Shown here piece after piece: positions 46,223 to 57,300 of a stretch of 64,000 bases of DNA. The notes beneath the pieces are model-generated. The model saw only the letters and a program-made list of their open reading frames with translations, searched no databases and was not told the DNA's origin. The translations under genes were made by a program, and so were the position numbers. This stretch comes from Bacteroidota bacterium (GTDB taxonomy: Bacteria > Bacteroidota > Bacteroidia > AKYH767-A > 2013-40CM-41-45), in assembly GCA_016713765.1 (NCBI GenBank), contig JADJON010000001.1, forward strand, positions 1,302,001 through 1,366,000, given 5' to 3'. Positions within the stretch are counted from its first letter, which is position 1. The number at the start of each line of letters is the position of its first letter.

Positions 46223-48214
46223 CCGCTTTCGGCTTCCTGTGTTGCATCTGATGCGGTTTGCTTCGGTGGACTCGGTTCCATCACGGTTAGCGCTTCGGGT
46301 GGTACGGCTCCGTATTCCGGAACCGGTACCTTTAACCTGGTTGCAGGTACCTATAACTACACGGTTACGGACAACGGTGGTTGTACGTCTTCCTGCTCTG
46401 CAACGATCGCCGAGCCGGCCAAAGTTGAGGCTTCCTCGATCACGTCCACTCCGTCCAACTGCGGTGGCAGCACGGGAACCGCTACGGTAGTCGCTACCGG
46501 CGGTGACGGTAACTACAGCTACCTCTGGGCTCCGGCCGGCGGCACTTCCGCTTCGGCTACGGGTCTTGCTTCTGGCAGCTACACCGTGACCATCACCGAT
46601 GGTAACGGTTGCACCGGCTCTGCTACGGTAGTAGTAGGCGGCGCTGGTTCTGGTCCTGATCCTGCAGGCGCAATCGCTGGTCCTGCCGGCGCTTGCCGCA
46701 GCACCACGGTAACGTACTCGATCGCTCCGGTTTCCGGTGCTTCGTCCTACATCTGGAGTCTCCCGGTTGGCGCTTCCGGTTCTTCGACCGGCACCAGCAT
46801 CACGGTGACCTTCAGCTCTACCTATGGTGGTGGCTTCATCTGCGTAACCCCGACCAACGCTTGCGGCAACGGTACTCCTGCTTGCATCAACGTTCCGGTT
46901 CTCACGGTTAAGCCGACCACTCCTGGTCTGATCTCCGGCCCGAACCCTGTTTGCGGCCCGACCACCGCTACCTACTCGGTTGCTCCGGTTTCCGGCGCTA
47001 CGAACTATGTATGGTCGGTCACCGGTACCGGTGTGTCGATCGTAAGCGGTAACGGAACCAACTCCGTACAGGTTAGCATCCCGGCCGGCTTCGGTCAGGG
47101 TTCGATCTCTGTCTATGCTCAGAACTGCAAAGGCAACAGCCCGACCCGCAACCAGACGCTGACCGGCGTACCGACGCACTCTTCGGCGCTCTTCGGTCCG
47201 ATCTACAACTGTCCGAACACTTCGGCTTCGTTCTCGATCTCCGTTGTTCCGGGTACTGCAACGTACACCTGGTCCATCACCGGCGACGCTTCCATCGGAT
47301 CCAGCAGCGCTAACAGCTGCACGGTGAACTTCGGTCCGGCCTGGACCTCGGGTGTCCTGACGGTAACCACCAGCAGCACTTGCGGTTCCTTCTCGCGTTC
47401 CTACACGCTCCGTTCCGTACCGACCCAGCCGGGTGGTATCACGGGTCAGGCCTCTGCCCTGTGTAACGCTACGGGTGTTTCGTACTCCATCGCAGCTGTA
47501 GCCGGTGCAACCGGTTACAACTGGACGGTTCCGGCCGGTGCTACCATCACCAGCGGTCAGGGTACTACCTCGATCATGGTCAACTTCGGCACCTCTGCTG
47601 GTAACGTTTGCGTAACCGCAAGCAACTCCTGCGGATCGAGCGTAGCTCGTTGCCTGGCCGTTATCACGGTACCGGCTGCTCCTGCAGCCATCTCTGGTCC
47701 TGCCAGCGTATGTAAGTCGCAGACGGGTACGTATTCCATCAGCCCGGTTAGCGGTGCTACCTCTTATGTATGGTCGGTCACCGGTGGTGCTTCGATCGTA
47801 CCGAGCGGCACCTCGGCTACTGTGAACTACAACTCCGCACTCAGCACTTCCGCTACCGTTCGCGTCAATGCAGTGAACGCATGTGGTCTGAGCCAGCCGC
47901 GCACCCTGGCTGTTGCTGTGAACCTCGGCTGCCGCACCAGCGGCGAAGAGATGACCGCAGCCAGCGCGCTGACCGCTTACCCGAACCCGACCAACGGTCT
48001 GGTTACGATCAACTTCAACGCAGTTGCAGCTGAGCGTTACACGGTGAAAGTGGTTGACCTGCTCGGTAATGTGGTTGTCAGCGACCAGCTCAACGCTGTC
48101 GAAGGCAACAACATGAAGGAGCTGAACCTGACCAACGTCGCCAAAGGCATGTACCTCATGTCCCTGGAGACCGAGGGTGGTAATGTTCAAACCCTGCGCC
48201 TCATCGTCGAGTAA
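45908..48214 (+). CDS. C-terminal part of the interrupted repeat protein (last repeats, SprB/PKD domains, T9SS signal)
   Basis: 768 aa if counted from the first ATG after the premature stop, but that Met is the PAMPT residue of a repeat and no signal peptide follows, so independent expression as a secreted protein is unlikely. Contents: the last four repeats, two SprB-like repeats (ITVSASGGTAPYSGTGT, TVVATGGDGNYSYLWAPAGG), and five PKD-like domains with the pattern GP..VC....TYSV.PVSGAT.YVWSV. The sorting domain follows: TAYPNPTNGLVTINF, KVVDLLGNVVVS, and AKGMYLMSLETEGG ending in RLIVE. A clear terminator follows the stop. Confidence 0.75.
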   Translation: MPTLACYETASFNNTTCSWDVTGTQPAMPTLACYETASFNNTTCSWDVTGTQPAMPTLACYETASFNTTTCSWDVTGTQPAMPTLACYETATFNNTTCSWDVTGTPLSASCVASDAVCFGGLGSITVSASGGTAPYSGTGTFNLVAGTYNYTVTDNGGCTSSCSATIAEPAKVEASSITSTPSNCGGSTGTATVVATGGDGNYSYLWAPAGGTSASATGLASGSYTVTITDGNGCTGSATVVVGGAGSGPDPAGAIAGPAGACRSTTVTYSIAPVSGASSYIWSLPVGASGSSTGTSITVTFSSTYGGGFICVTPTNACGNGTPACINVPVLTVKPTTPGLISGPNPVCGPTTATYSVAPVSGATNYVWSVTGTGVSIVSGNGTNSVQVSIPAGFGQGSISVYAQNCKGNSPTRNQTLTGVPTHSSALFGPIYNCPNTSASFSISVVPGTATYTWSITGDASIGSSSANSCTVNFGPAWTSGVLTVTTSSTCGSFSRSYTLRSVPTQPGGITGQASALCNATGVSYSIAAVAGATGYNWTVPAGATITSGQGTTSIMVNFGTSAGNVCVTASNSCGSSVARCLAVITVPAAPAAISGPASVCKSQTGTYSISPVSGATSYVWSVTGGASIVPSGTSATVNYNSALSTSATVRVNAVNACGLSQPRTLAVAVNLGCRTSGEEMTAASALTAYPNPTNGLVTINFNAVAAERYTVKVVDLLGNVVVSDQLNAVEGNNMKELNLTNVAKGMYLMSLETEGGNVQTLRLIVE

Positions 48215-48238
48215 TCGGCCTGAAGCGTATCATGAAAG

Positions 48239-48276
48239 GAAGTCCTTCCGCTACGGCGGAGGGACTTCTTTTTTTT
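48239..48276 (+). terminator. Rho-independent terminator after the repeat protein gene
   Basis: GAAGTCC-T-TCCGC (48239-48251) pairs with GCGGA-G-GGACTTC (48256-48268), with one mismatch and a 4-nt loop, and is followed by eight T residues. Confidence 0.9.
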
Positions 48277-48330
48277 ATTCCATAGGAATCAAGTCTAGTG
48301 TCCGATTTTATCAGGAATCGATAGAAAAGC

Positions 48331-48361
48331 TTGCACAGGCGACGATTTTTTTCTATATTGA
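48331..48361 (+). promoter_or_regulatory. Bacteroidota-type promoter for the 1950-aa gene
   Basis: TTG at 48331-48333 and TATATTGA at 48354-48361, 20 nt apart, fit TTTG / TAnnTTTG well. The predicted start near 48367 gives a 50-nt leader. The upstream terminator at 48239-48276 makes a separate promoter necessary. Confidence 0.5.
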
Positions 48362-48416
48362 AAGCTCTACGGAAACCGTTACTGCGGCGGTTTTCCGCTA
48401 ATTCACCTACTCCCAC

Positions 48417-51400
48417 ATGTCACGCCTACCCTCCGGAAAGTCTGGTTCGTATTGCTTTGTGCGAACCCTGATTATTTTGTCTGTATATAGTGTTTTCTTT
48501 TTCGCGATCCGGGTGAATGCCCAGACCGCAAGCCAGTATACCTTTTCGACAGCAACCGGTGCTTCACTCACCACCATGACGGGTTCCACCCTGATCATGG
48601 GTAGTAACCTGGACGATAGCGCCAGTACGACCATCAACATAGGATTCTCTTTTACGTTCGCCGGTACAGCCTATACGCAATTCTCCGTGAACTCGAACGG
48701 GCTAATGCGACTGGGTAGCACTGCTGTTACGAATGCCTGGCAGAATGGAATCACCACAGGGCCATTCCCCGCTTTAATGCCCTTGTGGGATGACGGACAT
48801 ACCGGATCCAACGGTGGTGTTCGTTACCTGTTGACCGGTACAGCACCAAACCGGCAGCTCACGGTGGAGTGGACCATTCGCAGTTATTCCGGAGAAACCG
48901 GCAATTACACCAAGACCTTCCAGGCCTGGCTGTTCGAGACTTCCAATGTGGTACAATACGTTTACGGCACCGGCACGGCTGCAACCAGCGCCAGTATCGG
49001 TATTGCAAGCAGCTCAACGACCTATCAAAGTGTCAGCACGTCTACCAATACGGCTTCTACCACCACCCCGAACAACAGTGTAACCACCTGGGCAGGCAGC
49101 GGCAGAACGTATGTGTTCACGCCCCCCGTCATTCAGAATTGCAGTGGGACGCCTGCTGCAGGAACTGTCAGCGGGACGAATGTGCTTTGTTCCGGTTTGA
49201 CAACGATCCTGACTGCTAGCGGAGCTACGCCCACTTCCTTCGGTGGCATTTCTTATCAGTGGCAGGAGTCCGATGATAACGGTGTAGGTGATCCCTGGGC
49301 AAGTGTTGTAGGAGGAAGCGGAGGCACGACGCTCGTCTATACCACACCGGCTTTGACGACCAGTCGATATTATCGACTGCTTGTCAGTTGCTCGTTCAGT
49401 GGTTTGTCGGCAAGTACAACGGAGTACCTCGTAACCGTCAATCCGCGTCCTACCGTGACGGTATCGCCAACCACCTCGACGCTTTGCGCGGGGAATAGTG
49501 TTGTTCTGACGGCTTCCGGAGCAGATACCTATGCCTGGTCGCCTTCCACGGGTTTGAACGCGACGACCGGGGCTTCGGTGACCGCGACTCCAACTGTCAG
49601 TACTACCTACACGGTCACCGGTACCACGACCTCAAGCGGTTGTACCGCCACGGCAACATCGGCTATCAATACAACAGTCGGAATCAATGCAAGCGCTGGC
49701 GCCAATCCGGTGAATATATGCCCCGGTGGCGCCACCACGCTGAATGCTGTGGCCAACACCAGTACCTCCGGCTACACACTGGCTTCCATTCCGTACCAGT
49801 TATTTCCGACAACCGGATTTACCACCATCACCTCCTGGACGGGGACCGCTGACGATGGATCAGCGGCAGTGACCTTACCGTTTAATTGGTTCTTCTACGG
49901 AAACTCCTATACCAGTGCATTCATTGGTACCAACGGATATCTGATCTTCGGAACAACGTCAACAGCCTATCAGGCGGTTGCCATCCCTGCCACGGCGGCA
50001 CCGAACAATTACATAGCACTCTGTTGGACCGATTTGAATCCGGGATCAGGTGGAACCATATCGTATGGAACGGTTGGTACGGCGCCGAACAGGGTGTTCG
50101 TGGTTGACTATAGCGGCGTACTCTTTTACAATGCCAGTGGAAGTATCGCGACCGGTCAGATCTGCCTGTTCGAAGACGGCCATATTGAAATTCATGCTAC
50201 CACCCTTGACCGGGGAACTTCTACCGCAGCCGCTGTCATGGGCATCGAGAATTCCGGAGGAACCGCCGGAACGGCCGTGACCGGCAGAAATGGCGGAACC
50301 TGGTCAGTGACGGCGCCGGAAGCCTGGTCATTTACGCCAGCCTATCCGGCATTCACGTATAGCTGGAGCCCCGCGACCGGACTGAGTAACCCGAATATTG
50401 CCAACCCGGGTGTTACGGGTGTTGTAACGACTTCTTCTTATACAGTGACCGTCAGTGGAGGTGGAGGTTGTGCCGCTACGGCCACGGCAACGATCATTAC
50501 CGGTCAACCCTTTTCCGTTAGCGCGGCATCTTCCGCGAACAATTTCTGTTTTGGTGGTACGACGAACCTGACCGCCAATGCGACCGGAGGTGGTGTCCCA
50601 TATTCGTACTCCTGGTCAACGGGTGGCACAACCATCGGAACCACCGGAGCTTTAACGGTTGCACCGCCAGCCGGCACAACAACCTACACAGTATCAGCAT
50701 CCGATAATTGCGGCAATACCTCCAGCGCTACGGTGTCGGTTACGGTCATTGCTCCGCCTAACGTTGGTGCGACGGCATCTTCCTCGGTAGTCTGCGGCAG
50801 CGGATCTGTGACCTTGAACGCAACGGGTGCCAATGGTTATTCCTGGGTGCCGGCTGATGAACTGAGTGTTCCCTTTGGCGCGACAGTTACCGCTTCGCCT
50901 TCCGTATCCACTTTGTATACGGTAACCGGAACGGATGCAGCCGGTTGTACTGCTACCGCTACGGTTCAATTGACCGTAGTTCCGGGTGTTACCCTGCAGG
51001 CTACCGCGACTCCTTCCAATCTATGTACTGGAACGAGTTCACAACTCAATGCGAACGCGACCCAGGAGGCGCCATATTCACTCGCTCAGGTTGCATATCT
51101 GCCCTTATCGACCGCAGGATTTCAAACCATTACCTCCTGGACGTCGGCGGGTACCGGAAACGACGATTATTTCGGCCCGGTCGCGCTTCCGTTCAGCTTT
51201 AATTTCTTCGGGCAGAACAAGTCTCAGTTGTATATCGGATCGAACGGATTCATCACCTTCGGTACTCCCTCTACCGATCCTTTTTCCCAATTGTTCCCGG
51301 ATCCTGCACACCCGAATGATGTGGTGGCCTTGTGTTGGGGTGACCTCGACCCGGGCGCCGGTGGTACGGTGAAATATGGGGTCGTAGGTACCGCTCCGAA

Positions 51401-54269
51401 CCGGATCTTCGTTGTTGATCTGCAGTCGGTCCCGTTCTTTGGAATCGCTTCCGGCAGTAATGTGACCGGTCAGATTAATCTATATGAAACCTCAGGCAGG
51501 ATCGAACTTCATCTTGCGAGCGTACAGCATAACGGTTCAGGTGCCTTGAACGGCATGGGTATCGAAAATGCAAGCGGTACGCGGGCACATTATCCCTTGG
51601 GTCGTAATGGGGGTCTGATCACCTGGAACGTGATCAGTCCGGAAGCATGGCGATTCGACCGTTTGCCTTTCAGCTTGAATTATTCCTGGACGCCTGCATC
51701 CGGCCTGAATAGCAGCTCAATCGCCAATCCGGTTGCCGGTCCGCTCGCAGGTTCTGCGACCTATACGGTAACAGCCACCGATAATTTCGGATGTACGGCG
51801 ACCGCCAGTCTCAGCCTGTCGGTTGGTCAACCCTTGAACGTTCAGGCCGGCGCAACAGCAACCATACTCTGTCTGGGTAGCAATACCACGCTTCAGGCGA
51901 TCATCAGCGGGGGAGGGGAGCCATATGGTATTACGTGGAAACAAGGCGTGACCACCATTGGCAATACCGCGGACCTGGTCGTTACACCTCCGTTGGGCAC
52001 GACAATTTATACGGTTAGCGTTTCGGATGCATGTGGTGGAACCGGTAGTTCAACGGTTCAGGTGACCGTTCTCAACTCGCCCTCGGTATCCGTCACCAGC
52101 AGTGGAAGTCTGATTTGTGGATCCGGATCCGTTACGATGACCGCTTCCGGGGCCACCAGCTATGTGTGGAGTCCGTCCATTGGACTGAGTGCGACGACCG
52201 GCACAACCGTTATAGCTTCCCCGAATGGAACCACCACCTATACGGTAACCGGATCGATTTCCGGTTGTTCGGCAACTGCCACCCGTACGATCACGGTGGC
52301 GCCGGCTGTACAGCAGTTGGATCTTTCGGCCGATCAGATCAGCGGTTGTAGTCCGTTGACCACCAGCTTGCATGCTCAGGCCTGTTTCAGCGCGCTCACG
52401 AATTATAAGGTGGATTCCTCTTCGGCGGATTATGCTCCAACCAGTTCCGGCTTCGTTACGTTCAATGGTCGTGATGACGGTTCCGTCGTGATCGCGCTTC
52501 CGTTTCCGTTCCGGTTCTTTGGTAATACCTATTCTTCGGCATACATCAGCACCAACGGATATCTCGGCTTTGGCAGCAGCTCCTCTGCGTACACCACCGC
52601 CACCATGCCTGCTTCGGGAGTGCCGAACAATTTCATTGCCCTCGTATGGAATGACATGATTCATTCGACCGTGAATTCTGGCGTGGATACCTTTACCGTT
52701 GGGTCGCCTGGTGCAAGGGCATTTGTTGTCCGCTTCAATGCCGGGGCCGTTTCTTTTTTTGACGGGACTACGTCATACGGTTCGTTCGGCGGCAAGATCA
52801 TCCTTCATGAAAGTTCCAATGCCATCGAGCTTCGGATCGACGCGATGAATATGGGAGCCTTGGCTACCCGGAATAAAGTCCTGGGTATCGAGAATTCGAC
52901 GGGACTGCTCGCCTTTTCCGTTCCCGGAAAGAACAATACCAACTGGGTGCAATCCACTCCGATCACTTATTCCTTCACACCCAGTTTGCAGTGTTCCGGT
53001 ACGTCCGCGTTTATGTATGCCTGGAGTCCTTCAACGGGATTGAATGATCCCGCATCCGCCAACCCTGTATTGACTAATCTGCTGTCGGGAACAACCTATA
53101 CGGTTACGGCTACATCAAGCGACGGTTGCAGTCGGACTTCGACACTCAGCATCCAGGTCTACAATAACCCTCCTGTCCCCACGGTTACAACCACGGGTTC
53201 CACGGATCTCTGCTGGGATGGGGTCAATCCGTTGTCATCGGTCTTATTGACCGCAGATACAACCGGTAGTGGGCCGGGTGCATCGTTCATGTGGAATGAT
53301 GTTTATGGAACGTCTTCCACCAGTTTGAATGTCACACCGGATGTGGTCATTCCTTCTCCCTATGGTTTCCAGGCAATGGTTACTGATTTCAGAGGGTGTT
53401 CGTCAACCTCAACACCGGTCAGCGTCTCTACGGCCTTGTATCCGACGATCGCCTCGCTGAATCCGAGTTCGGGTTGTCCGGGAGATTCCATCGATGTGGC
53501 GGGCACTAATTTTTCGACAGTCGTCTCGGTGGATTTCTTCGGTGTGCCAGCAGGCTTCAGGATCGTGAATGCAAACCTCCTTCGGATCGAAGTTCCACCC
53601 GGCGCGCTGAGCGGTTCCATTAACCTCGCTACGATCTCCGGTTGTTCGGAATCATCTTCGATGTCGTTCACCGTAAACACCTGTGGCGGTTCGCTTCTGG
53701 ACATGACCTTGTTGATTCAGGGTTATTATGATGGCGTGGGCGGTATGACCGGCACCTTGTATAATTCTGGAATTTCATTCGACCCTACCGACTGTGAATT
53801 CCTGCACGTCTGCTTGATGGATGCCGGAACGCTGACGGAGACCGACTGTTTCGATGAAGTCCTGAAAACGAACGGCAGCCTGCAGATTTCGATTCCTGGC
53901 GGGTATGTGGGCTCTTCCTTCTACCTCAAGATCACGGGCCGAAACATTCTGGAAACCTGGACGACCGCCCCGGTTCAGATCGTCAGTCCGTTCACTGTAC
54001 TTGATCTGACAACTGCAGCCAACACCGTCTTCGGTGACAACCAGGTTCAGGTTTCAACTGCACCGGCCCGTTGGGCAATCTGGAGTGGCGATTTGAATCA
54101 GGATGACTTGATTGAGGCGACTGATTATAGTACCATGGAAAACGATGTGCAACAATTCCTATTCGGCTATGTGCCATCTGACATTACCGGTGATGGAATC
54201 GTTGAGGCCTCGGATTATGCGCTAGTAGAAAACAACAGTTTGTTGTTCCTATTCTCAATAACCCCCTGA
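48417..54269 (+). CDS. Giant secreted multidomain surface protein, paralogue 2, dockerin-like C-terminus
   Basis: 1950 aa. Signal segment LIILSVYSVFFFAIRVNAQ (cut near 36); an upstream Met with a basic stretch extends the n-region. Nidogen-like modules lie at about 40-235, 452-642, 885-1083 and 1329-1523 (each with NSNG/GTNGY, a WxD(L/M) segment, PNRxFVVDY-like strand, GIENxxGT). Between them are Ig/PKD-like modules with YAWSPSTGLNATTGASV and TTYTVTGTxxxxGCTATAT patterns. An IPT/TIG domain lies at about 1676-1758, and the C-terminal module from about 1760 has WSGDLNQDDLIEATDY and DITGDGIVEASDYALVENN. There is no T9SS type A end. Codons use more GGA and AAT than the 4068-aa gene. Likely adhesin or matrix component; ligands unknown. 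Confidence 0.88.
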   Translation: MSRLPSGKSGSYCFVRTLIILSVYSVFFFAIRVNAQTASQYTFSTATGASLTTMTGSTLIMGSNLDDSASTTINIGFSFTFAGTAYTQFSVNSNGLMRLGSTAVTNAWQNGITTGPFPALMPLWDDGHTGSNGGVRYLLTGTAPNRQLTVEWTIRSYSGETGNYTKTFQAWLFETSNVVQYVYGTGTAATSASIGIASSSTTYQSVSTSTNTASTTTPNNSVTTWAGSGRTYVFTPPVIQNCSGTPAAGTVSGTNVLCSGLTTILTASGATPTSFGGISYQWQESDDNGVGDPWASVVGGSGGTTLVYTTPALTTSRYYRLLVSCSFSGLSASTTEYLVTVNPRPTVTVSPTTSTLCAGNSVVLTASGADTYAWSPSTGLNATTGASVTATPTVSTTYTVTGTTTSSGCTATATSAINTTVGINASAGANPVNICPGGATTLNAVANTSTSGYTLASIPYQLFPTTGFTTITSWTGTADDGSAAVTLPFNWFFYGNSYTSAFIGTNGYLIFGTTSTAYQAVAIPATAAPNNYIALCWTDLNPGSGGTISYGTVGTAPNRVFVVDYSGVLFYNASGSIATGQICLFEDGHIEIHATTLDRGTSTAAAVMGIENSGGTAGTAVTGRNGGTWSVTAPEAWSFTPAYPAFTYSWSPATGLSNPNIANPGVTGVVTTSSYTVTVSGGGGCAATATATIITGQPFSVSAASSANNFCFGGTTNLTANATGGGVPYSYSWSTGGTTIGTTGALTVAPPAGTTTYTVSASDNCGNTSSATVSVTVIAPPNVGATASSSVVCGSGSVTLNATGANGYSWVPADELSVPFGATVTASPSVSTLYTVTGTDAAGCTATATVQLTVVPGVTLQATATPSNLCTGTSSQLNANATQEAPYSLAQVAYLPLSTAGFQTITSWTSAGTGNDDYFGPVALPFSFNFFGQNKSQLYIGSNGFITFGTPSTDPFSQLFPDPAHPNDVVALCWGDLDPGAGGTVKYGVVGTAPNRIFVVDLQSVPFFGIASGSNVTGQINLYETSGRIELHLASVQHNGSGALNGMGIENASGTRAHYPLGRNGGLITWNVISPEAWRFDRLPFSLNYSWTPASGLNSSSIANPVAGPLAGSATYTVTATDNFGCTATASLSLSVGQPLNVQAGATATILCLGSNTTLQAIISGGGEPYGITWKQGVTTIGNTADLVVTPPLGTTIYTVSVSDACGGTGSSTVQVTVLNSPSVSVTSSGSLICGSGSVTMTASGATSYVWSPSIGLSATTGTTVIASPNGTTTYTVTGSISGCSATATRTITVAPAVQQLDLSADQISGCSPLTTSLHAQACFSALTNYKVDSSSADYAPTSSGFVTFNGRDDGSVVIALPFPFRFFGNTYSSAYISTNGYLGFGSSSSAYTTATMPASGVPNNFIALVWNDMIHSTVNSGVDTFTVGSPGARAFVVRFNAGAVSFFDGTTSYGSFGGKIILHESSNAIELRIDAMNMGALATRNKVLGIENSTGLLAFSVPGKNNTNWVQSTPITYSFTPSLQCSGTSAFMYAWSPSTGLNDPASANPVLTNLLSGTTYTVTATSSDGCSRTSTLSIQVYNNPPVPTVTTTGSTDLCWDGVNPLSSVLLTADTTGSGPGASFMWNDVYGTSSTSLNVTPDVVIPSPYGFQAMVTDFRGCSSTSTPVSVSTALYPTIASLNPSSGCPGDSIDVAGTNFSTVVSVDFFGVPAGFRIVNANLLRIEVPPGALSGSINLATISGCSESSSMSFTVNTCGGSLLDMTLLIQGYYDGVGGMTGTLYNSGISFDPTDCEFLHVCLMDAGTLTETDCFDEVLKTNGSLQISIPGGYVGSSFYLKITGRNILETWTTAPVQIVSPFTVLDLTTAANTVFGDNQVQVSTAPARWAIWSGDLNQDDLIEATDYSTMENDVQQFLFGYVPSDITGDGIVEASDYALVENNSLLFLFSITP

Positions 54270-54324
54270 TTAGATTTGAAAGGTCGTAATGGTCGGCCGG
54301 AGGTTTACCAAGTAAATTGTCGCG

Positions 54325-54355
54325 TTTGCATAAAAACCGGACTTGGGTATGGTTT
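54325..54355 (+). promoter_or_regulatory. Promoter candidate for the 1844-aa gene
   Basis: TTTG at 54325-54328 and TATGGTTT at 54348-54355, 19 nt apart. The second box fits the consensus only loosely. The leader would be about 37 nt. Confidence 0.35.
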
Positions 54356-54397
54356 TTCTTCTGAAATCAACGATATTTAGGAGAAACGCCCCCTCGA

Positions 54398-57300
54398 ATG
54401 AACCGGAAACGCTACCCGATGAAGGCAGCCTGTAGCTGGCTGCTTGCTCTACTGCTCTTTTCTAACCTGGTCCAGGCACAGCCTGCGAATACGTACACCT
54501 TTACAACCGGTACCGGTGTTTCTTTGGAGACGCTCAGCGCTCCGGTGGTGCTGGTGGGTTCCGGTGTAGATGATACTCCGGCATCTGCCGCTTCGGCCAT
54601 CGGATTTTCATTCACCATCAACTCCAACAACTATTCGAATTTTTGGGTGAACGCAAACGGCCTGTTCGGTTTCGGAACATCGCCGAGTACGTCGTACTCA
54701 AATTCAATTACAGCACCGCCAAGTTTCCCGGCCCTGATGCCCTGGTGGGATGACATGGGCACCGGTACAAACGGGAACGTTCAGTACCAATTATTGGGAA
54801 CATCGCCTAATCGGAAATTGGTTGTTGAATGGCGAGTTCGGAACATAGGAGAGACGGGCAACTATACCAAGACCTATCAGCTCTGGTTGTTCGAAAGCAA
54901 CTTTGCCATTCAATTCGTGTATGGGACAGGCACCGCCGGATCCTCGGCATCGATCGGCATGTCAACATCGGCTACCGAGTACCAGAGTGTTACGACCACA
55001 TCGAATACCGCTTCGACGACAACTCCTGCCAATACCCAGTCCACATTTCCCGCATCCGGTCGGTATTATTTATTTACGCCTGCCTCCTGTGCCGGAACAC
55101 CCAGCCCGGGTAACACCCTTGCTTCTGCCAACCCGGTCTGCAGCGGCAGCGCTTTGACGCTATCGATGTCAACTCCTCCTTCCAGCATCGGCATCACCTA
55201 CCGATGGCAGACTTCGCCGGATGGTTCGACCTGGACCAACGTAGCCGGTGCCGCTGGAAACAACGTTACCTTATCCGCGAACCCGACGGTTGCAACGTAC
55301 TACCGTTGCCGTGTCACCTGTTCTGCTTCCGGCCTCAACGGCTTCTCAACGCCTTTGTTGGTGAATGTGGTGAATTGCTATAACATGCAGAATGGCTCTT
55401 TGTCCAACGTCTGTTCGGCCAGGTTTTATGATTCGGGAGGACTGGCCGCTGCTTATGCTAATGCGGAATCTTATACTCTTACCATTTATCCTACACCCGG
55501 AAATTTGCTTCGCGTGCAATTCAACTCCTTCGTCACCGAAAGCGGGTATGATTACTTGTCCATTTACAATGGCAATTCAACGGCCGCGCCGCTTTTGCTC
55601 AACACTTCCGGCTCCACCGTGCCCGGAACCTATACCTCTTCGGCGGTGGATGGATCATTGACATTCCGGTTCACGTCCGACCTCAGTATCACCTATGCCG
55701 GTTGGGATGCCTTATTGAGTTGTGTTTCGCTTCCTGTATGTAGTGGAACACCGACTGCCGGTACTATCAGTGGAACATCCGGCCTGTGTGCAGGAGGAAC
55801 GACAACCCTTACCGCCTCCGGATTTTCGTCCGGTGTTTCAGGGCTTTCGTTTCAGTGGGAGGAGTCGGATGACAATGGCGTGGCTGATCCCTGGGCGAAT
55901 GTCGTCGGTGGATCGGGTGCCAATACGAATAGCTATACCAGCCCGGCCCTGAGTGTTTCCAGGTATTACCGGATGCGGGTCACTTGTTCAAATGGAGGCG
56001 GTACTGCCACGACTTCCGGTTATTTGGTTACTGCTAATCCGCTTCCTACAGTGGCAATTGCTGCCAATCCGGGTACGACCATTTGCGGACCGGGTGCGAT
56101 TAACCTGAGCGCTTCCGGAGCTGACACCTACAACTGGTCACCTGCTTCCGGCTTGAACGCTACTACCGGTGCTTCAGTCACGGCCACCCTTTCGAGTTCT
56201 ACCAGTTATACAGTTGTCGGTACGATCACTGCTACGGGGTGCACTGCGACTCAAAGTGTTTCACTCAATTTGTTGCCGGGCTATTCGGTGAATGCGACGG
56301 CTAATCCGGTCAACATTTGTTCCGGTGGAAGCGCTCAACTCAACGCTGTTGCTCAAATGCCCTCAAGTTCCTATCTGTTGAATCCGATTTCTCCTGCATT
56401 GGTTTCCACCGCAGGATTCGCGACCGGCCCCGCGTCCGATGATGCGATCGTTGGCCCCATTACACTGCCCTTCAACTTCAATTTCTTCGGGTCATCGGAG
56501 GATTCGCTGTATATCTCCTCGAACGGTCATATCATATTTGGTAATTCGGCACCCGCGAATCAGTTAGCGGGCCTCAACATACCGGATGTAACAGATCCCG
56601 ATAACGTCATCGCGCTCTGCTGGGCCGACCTCAATCCGGGCACTTCCGGATCGGTCACCTATGGTACGGTGGGCACAGCACCCAACAGGATCTTTGTGAT
56701 CAGTTGGAACGCCGTACCGTTTTACCTGCAGTCCGGAAGCAACGTCACCGGTCAGATCCAATTGTACGAAGGTTCCAATATTGTGGAGGTTCACATCAGC
56801 GTAATCAACCGGGGTGCATCGACCTCAAATACCGTTTTGGGGATTGAAAATGCTACCGGTTCAAGTGGACTTGCGCCCGCCAGTCGTAACGGCGGAACAT
56901 GGTCGGTGAGCAGTCCGGAGGCCTGGCGTTTTTCGCCTTACGTTCCGAGTTATACCTATGCATGGACCCCGTCGGCCGGACTCGATAATCCAACCATTCC
57001 GATGCCGATCGCCAGTGGTGTGTCAGGCACGACCGTATATACCGTGACGGTTACTGCGGATGGTGTGTGCACGGCAACGGCAACTGCCCAGGTGAACGAA
57101 GGAGTCGCACTGAGTGCTACGGCTTCCGCGCTTCCTGCTTCCGTATGTGAAGGGCAGTCGACGCAACTGACCGGTGCCGCTTCCGGTGGCGGGGAACCGT
57201 TCGCTTATAGTTGGTCCGACGGCGTAACCGAAATCGGAACAACACAATTATTGTCAATCACACCCCCGGTTGGATCCTCCACTTATTACCTGACCGTTAC

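Larger units (their letters stand above)
42320..48214 (+). pseudogene. Giant repeat protein gene interrupted by one in-frame TGA
   Basis: One continuous reading frame of 1965 codons is broken only by TGA at 45875-45877. In repeat 28 of the array the expected Cys codon TGT is TGA (T to A at 45877). The frame, the repeats and the T9SS domain continue undisturbed after it. Whole product: signal peptide, an unrecognised beta domain (about 30-190), a short Ig-like part, 32 repeats (about 440-1301), SprB-like repeats (about 1304-1450), PKD-like domains and a T9SS type A signal. A recent nonsense mutation, a population variant or an assembly/sequencing error in a near-identical array are all possible. 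Without read-through the product would lack its sorting signal. Confidence 0.8.

Noticed and set aside
43055..48190. A 1711-codon open frame on the minus strand across the repeat array
   Set aside because: It is the antisense shadow of the 81/84-bp coding repeats: a stop-free antisense frame is copied with every unit. Its product is Arg/Gly/Ser-rich and repetitive, with no signal peptide or domain, whereas the + strand has a signal peptide, known domains and a T9SS end.
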